This document shows, in pieces, positions 60,256-64,000 of a stretch of 64,000 nt of DNA. Position 1 is the stretch's first letter. The number at the start of each line of letters is the position of its first letter. The DNA is taken from NCBI GenBank assembly GCA_021234155.1, contig JAJEKV010000010.1, forward strand, positions 18,633,418-18,697,417, given 5' to 3'. This DNA comes from Isoetes taiwanensis. Taxonomy: Eukaryota; Streptophyta; Lycopodiopsida; Isoetales; Isoetaceae. The translations under genes and the position numbers were made by a program. The notes under the pieces are model-generated. The model was given only the letters and a program-made list of their open reading frames with translations. It was not told where the DNA came from and ran no database searches.

Positions 60256-60569
60256 AAATAAGCAATGGTTTTTCCCCCTTACAGACACCCGTCTGCAAAG
60301 ATTCAGCATGTAAATGCTTTAAGCCAAGGTGATTGGATGGTATCACACCCTCTGAATCCCGTCTTAAAATCGGATTGCAAAAACTTGTTGTTTTCTCCTC
60401 TCAGATCTTAACCGAATGTGTACAAACCATATGTCTTTATAATCATCACAGAACAAGAATTCCAATGATATGCATTGCTCCCAAAACAGAGCTACAGATC
60501 AATAGATATGAAGAAAAGTATATAGTGCTGAAAAATCGAACAATGGAAACCCTAAAGCCAGCACTGAAA

Positions 60570-61130
60570 ATCTGTTGTTTTTGCTCTGAAATCCTGTCTA
60601 AACATTAGCAACATAAAATATCTTTGAAAGAACTCTGAGAGAGCTTTCCAAAGATATAAATTTCATGAGAAACCGAGTCACAGAGAAAGAGATATGAACA
60701 AAAATGTAATATGAACCACAAAGTGGTGGTGCAGGCTGTAAATCTGTGTTTTTGCTATGGAAACACCATTCAAACACATGCAAATCACATACCTTCAGAA
60801 TGATCACTGAGGGAGCTTTCCAACGTGACAAATTTCAGCTGAAACGGAGTTAAAATCCGCCAGATACGATAGAAAGTATGTGGACAATACCACGAGCACT
60901 TCAGGGGTTTTTTTTTGCGCCCTCGATTTGCAGCCAGAAAGTTCGAGTTTTTGCAGAGGAAAATTTATTAAAAACATATACAAATTACATACCAATAAGA
61001 AGAAATCTGAGAGGACTTTCCAACGCAATAAATTTCAGCAGAAACGGAGTTCTTGATCTCCAGATATGATCAAAAGTGTTTGGGCAACACCAGCAGCACT
61101 TCAGGGGTTTTTGGGCCAAGCTCAAGTAAT
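60570..61130 (-). repeat. Second tandem array (172-200 bp units) related to the inner LINE 5' end
   Basis: GAGCTTTCCAAAG at 60641, GAGCTTTCCAACG at 60813 and GGACTTTCCAACG at 61013 open diverged units, each continuing with AAATTTCA..GAAACGGAGTT and later CACTTCAGGGGTTTTT. The same words (GAGCTTTCCAACGAACC, GAAAACGGAGT) occur at about 42698-42735, at the start of ORF1 of the inner LINE. The minus strand of each unit reads a short RWK..S peptide start. Confidence 0.7.
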
Positions 61131-61189
61131 ATCGACATCAAAAAGACACCTAATTTCAAGCCATAATGATGTTGCATGAGATAAGAGTT

Positions 61190-62864
61190 GCATTTTATAG
61201 ATTATACAAATTTGTTTAGCATATGGATCATGTCCATTGATAGGGTTGTTATATTTGTCATTATCTTCATAGTGCATTTATTCTCATTTGATTCACAGTT
61301 TCCATTGATCCTACTCATACATACTCTTCACATAATGACCATCCTCAATGGCCCCATTCGTTTCCATTTTTCTGTTGATCTTGCTCCTTACATGTGTAGT
61401 TCAGATAGTAGCAATTTTTTGCGGTGCTCCATCCGTATTGGCATCATTTTTTATTGTTTCCTTTGTAAGTTAGCCTTATATTCTCGTTTATTCTTTGTAG
61501 TTCCATTTGAAATGGGTTTCTTATAAGAGGGCTAAAAGATTCGATGCAATTTCAGAAAAGATTCAAAAATTTTGGATTGAGAACACCAGAGTGTCTCGTA
61601 ACACAAAGGACGTTAGAACTAGAAGATTGGAGAGAAATGTAAGAGAATAACATGTTGCCCACTATCTTGAGGGATCACAGGTTAGTTTATAAATTCTGTT
61701 ATTTTTTCCTTTGTTTCTCCATATCTTTCATCTATTCCTTTTGTTCTTCTTCCTTTATTAATCTCTGGGATGCACGTAGGTTCCATGCATGTTGCTTTCT
61801 TCTTTGTGTTCATTTTATTCTCGTTCCATGGTAGCCATTTTAGGTGTCCTACATAAGGAGCAATTAACTGTTGCATCTTGTTCATTGCCCCGTAACGGTT
61901 TTGATCATCGGCTACATCATCTATAGGGAGCCAAAGCACACATTATTATCATTATATCTTGTCCATTGCTAGCATTTTGATCCATTAGGTTGATAGTTCA
62001 GTTGATTATTTGCGCCTGGATTGTGGTGGTGCAGTAGTATCGTTTTTTCTTGTGTGTTAGTAATGTAAGCATGCTCTATATCCATTCTACTTGCTAGTTA
62101 TAATCATTTTTCACTTATGGATCCATATTTGAGCATACATAGAGTGGCCTCTTTACTTCGATGATTAGTTAGTCTAATTATATTGGTTGTCTTGTAACTC
62201 CCTCTCTTTTTTTTTTCCTTGCCTTCCCTTCGGGGTTAGTGGTACTCATGTTCGTTTTATTCCATGCTTCAATGCTATCCTTTGTCACTGAATTGCTATC
62301 CAATTTCATTAGTCCTATTGGTCCTATATGGTCTATTAGATTGATCCTTTGCCTATGTTTTTAGGGTCCTATCTGCCGTTGTTTAGTTCTGTTGATACTT
62401 CATTTGAGTCTTGTGGTAATTTTATGTTAGCACTTACGTCTTGTTGATGATATTGTATTTCTATTGATGGTGTATTTCAACATTTATAGGGCATTTTCTT
62501 TAAAGTACATTGCTCTCATTTAAGTACGTAGTCATTTCTTTTGTCACTGGTTTCCTTGCCCTATTGATATCCATATGTCATGTTTTCTGCCCTTCCTGTT
62601 TATCCCAGTTACTCCATCAGTCTTGCTTCATCGTTCCATTTGTGCGATCTTGTTTACTCTATGTTCTCTGTTTCCCATATACCTTAGTCCTTTTCCACTT
62701 TCCTATGTCCTCCTCCTACGAGTCCTTTCCTTCATTTATTCTTTCATCTTTTGATTTGCCTTGGTTTTCGTGTCTCTTTTTTTTTGTTTGTTCTAGTTCC
62801 TTTCGTTTGCTCTAGCATTATTTTTTTCTTTATACTTTTTGGGATTCCATGCCCTTTTGTTATC
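61190..62864 (+). mobile_element. Pyrimidine-skewed non-coding retroelement (mirror of 11.2-14.6 kb)
   Basis: The plus strand is strongly C/T-biased with recurring words around CCATTG, TTGTTCC and CCTATTG and no recognisable domain. It ends in TTTGGTCTCCGTGGACATTA AAAAT (62876-62900), the shared 3' core, then a microsatellite. The texture matches the minus strand of 11230-14580. The hydrophobic frames (for example 62510-62815) are composition artefacts. Confidence 0.45.
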
Positions 62865-62900
62865 TCATGGACAATTTTGGTCTCCGTGGACATTAAAAAT

Positions 62901-62944
62901 CTATCTATCTATTTACCTACCTACCTACCTACCTACCTACCTAT
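62901..62944 (+). repeat. ATCT then ACCT microsatellite tail
   Basis: Three ATCT units turn into about six ACCT units directly after the 3' core. Confidence 0.95.
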
Positions 62945-63795
62945 GTATCTTTCTTTCTTGTCATTTCTTTTTTTCGTTCTGTTCTTTTGACCTTTTGAAT
63001 TGTCTTAGCTCTGTCTTAATCATCTTAGTTTGTTCCTTGTTTGTTCCATTCCCTTCTTTTGTTCATAGTCACCTCTAGTTCTCCTGAGTTCTCTTTGTCT
63101 ATTGGAGTCATTCTAATCATGTTTTGCCCTTTCTGATCTTTTCAGTTACTCCATCAGCCTGGCTTAGCCCTTTATTCCTTTGTCTGTCCCACTTGCTTGA
63201 TTACACTAGTCACTATGTTGCCCATTCCTCTATTAGTGTTGGTTTTTTCCCTATTTTCTTAGTTATCCTGGTTTTCTTTGTTCCTTTTATTAATTTTCAT
63301 TTCGCTTTTTGCCCTGCTTTTTCCTTGTTGTCCTACTTTGCTTCATTCTTTATGAGGTAGATTCCTCTTCTATCGGTGACCTAGTTGTGTCATAGGACCC
63401 ATCCTATGAATGCTAAAGTTCTATTGCGCCGACATTCCTTGGATGGGGAAGGCTTACCTTGCAATTGCATCTTCTATTTATAGTGCCTCCTTCCTCATTT
63501 CCAGTCATCGGTGTTCTCTTAAGCTCTTTTCCATTCTGCTCATTTTTGGCTCCACGAGTTTTCCACACTCTATCCTATCTGAGCTTGGTTGGTCATATCT
63601 ACATTCAATTTCCCATTTTTCCATATTACATTCTATTATTGAAGTTGCTCCATTTCCTATTAGCCGGTTTGTCATCTTATGTCTGTCTATTTTTCTTTAC
63701 TCCTCGGGCAGCCGTGCAATCCACGATATCCTCCATGTTTTCATTCTATCTTCTTTGAATGCGCATATGTTCTCAGTGCGAAGCATACTTATCAT
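62945..63795 (+). other. Further pyrimidine-skewed, gene-free sequence
   Basis: The texture is the same as before the microsatellite, as if another copy of the element lay on its 3' side. The frame 63410-63823 is hydrophobic and low in complexity and is not a credible gene. Confidence 0.4.
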
Positions 63796-63799
63796 TTCA

Positions 63800-63985
63800 T
63801 TCTTTCTCGGCATGGCATTGTAGCCTCCGAGACATATTTTTTTTTTCATCTTCTCTCGAAGTGGCAAGGTAGCCTCTGAGGCAGCGATAATTGGATGTTT
63901 TCTTTACGAGGTCATTTCACAAACTGTTTCCGATTAATAAGCTATTGTTTCTTTCTCGATGCGATCTTGAAGCCTCCGAGCCTTA
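63800..63985 (+). repeat. Three diverged hairpin repeats (CTCG...CCGAG)
   Basis: TTCTCGGCATGGCATTGTAG followed by CCTCCGAG, near 63804; CTCGAAGTGGCAAGGTAGCC followed by TCTGAGG, near 63856; and CTCGATGCGATCTTGAAGCC followed by TCCGAG, near 63956. Each can form a short stem between its ends. The window stops shortly after, so the array may continue. Confidence 0.6.
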
Positions 63986-64000
63986 TTATTCTTTTCATAC

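Noticed and set aside
62510-63823. Hydrophobic plus-strand frames of about 100-137 residues
   Set aside because: Same composition artefact in the mirror tract; low complexity, overlapping frames and no splice structure.

Overview
The window is nuclear DNA of a land plant. Two intact plant genes can be read through all their exons: a PYG7/Ycf37-type photosystem I assembly factor (minus strand, 4873-6393, five exons, 292 residues) and an ENO3-type cytosolic enolase (minus strand, 29867-33301, thirteen exons, 478 residues). A third, large kinase-like gene (plus strand, 17726-20680) is readable except for one frameshift in a run of six G. The exons are short, the introns are GT-AG, and the LINEs are of the plant kind (zf-RVT and DUF4283 modules). 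Low gene density and many old transposons fit a large genome; a fern or another seed-free plant is my guess, but nothing here proves it.

Layout. 0.4-2.75 kb: a foldback element split by a 5'-truncated L1-type LINE with a 14 bp target duplication. 4.9-6.4 kb: PYG7-like gene. 7.5 kb: a short SINE-like insertion. 10.9-14.6 kb: a long purine-skewed, gene-free tract ending in a retroelement 3' end. 15.2-15.7 kb: a Mutator-type MITE with 9 bp target duplications. 17.7-20.7 kb: kinase-like gene. 21.6-23.9 kb: two foldback elements and a LINE 3' fragment. 25.7-28.5 kb: a broken element whose first ORF carries HUH-endonuclease motifs, interrupted by an LTR-retrotransposon remnant. 29.9-33.3 kb: enolase. 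34.2-34.5 kb: dicarboxylate-carrier pseudogene. 35.5-35.9 kb: a LINE 3' end with a string of small hairpins. 35.9-47.8 kb: one L1-type LINE with a second complete LINE (37236-42837) inside it, bounded by a perfect 18 bp target duplication. 48.2 kb: a Ty3/gypsy integrase scrap. 48.7-49.6 kb: LINE fragment. 50.7-53.8 kb: a decayed hAT transposon with a poly(A)-ended insertion. 54.7-60.3 kb: a near full-length LINE of a second family with tandem monomers at its 5' end. 60.6-61.1 kb: a second tandem array. 61.2-64.0 kb: a pyrimidine-skewed gene-free tract, the mirror of the one at 11-14.6 kb.

The most unusual signal is shared by seven places, in both orientations: a conserved 3' terminal core close to GTGGACGTTAAAAAT, followed each time by a different short tandem repeat (ATCTT, CTATT, AATTC, CTTC, CTTT, ATTCTC, ATCT/ACCT). 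At 7.5 kb the repeat matches the target site. I read this as a retroelement superfamily that ends in target-templated microsatellites instead of poly(A), and that also mobilises long non-coding passengers. The second candidate system is the HUH-endonuclease element at 25.9 kb, which resembles replitrons. The three host genes have unrelated housekeeping roles and do not form a functional cluster.
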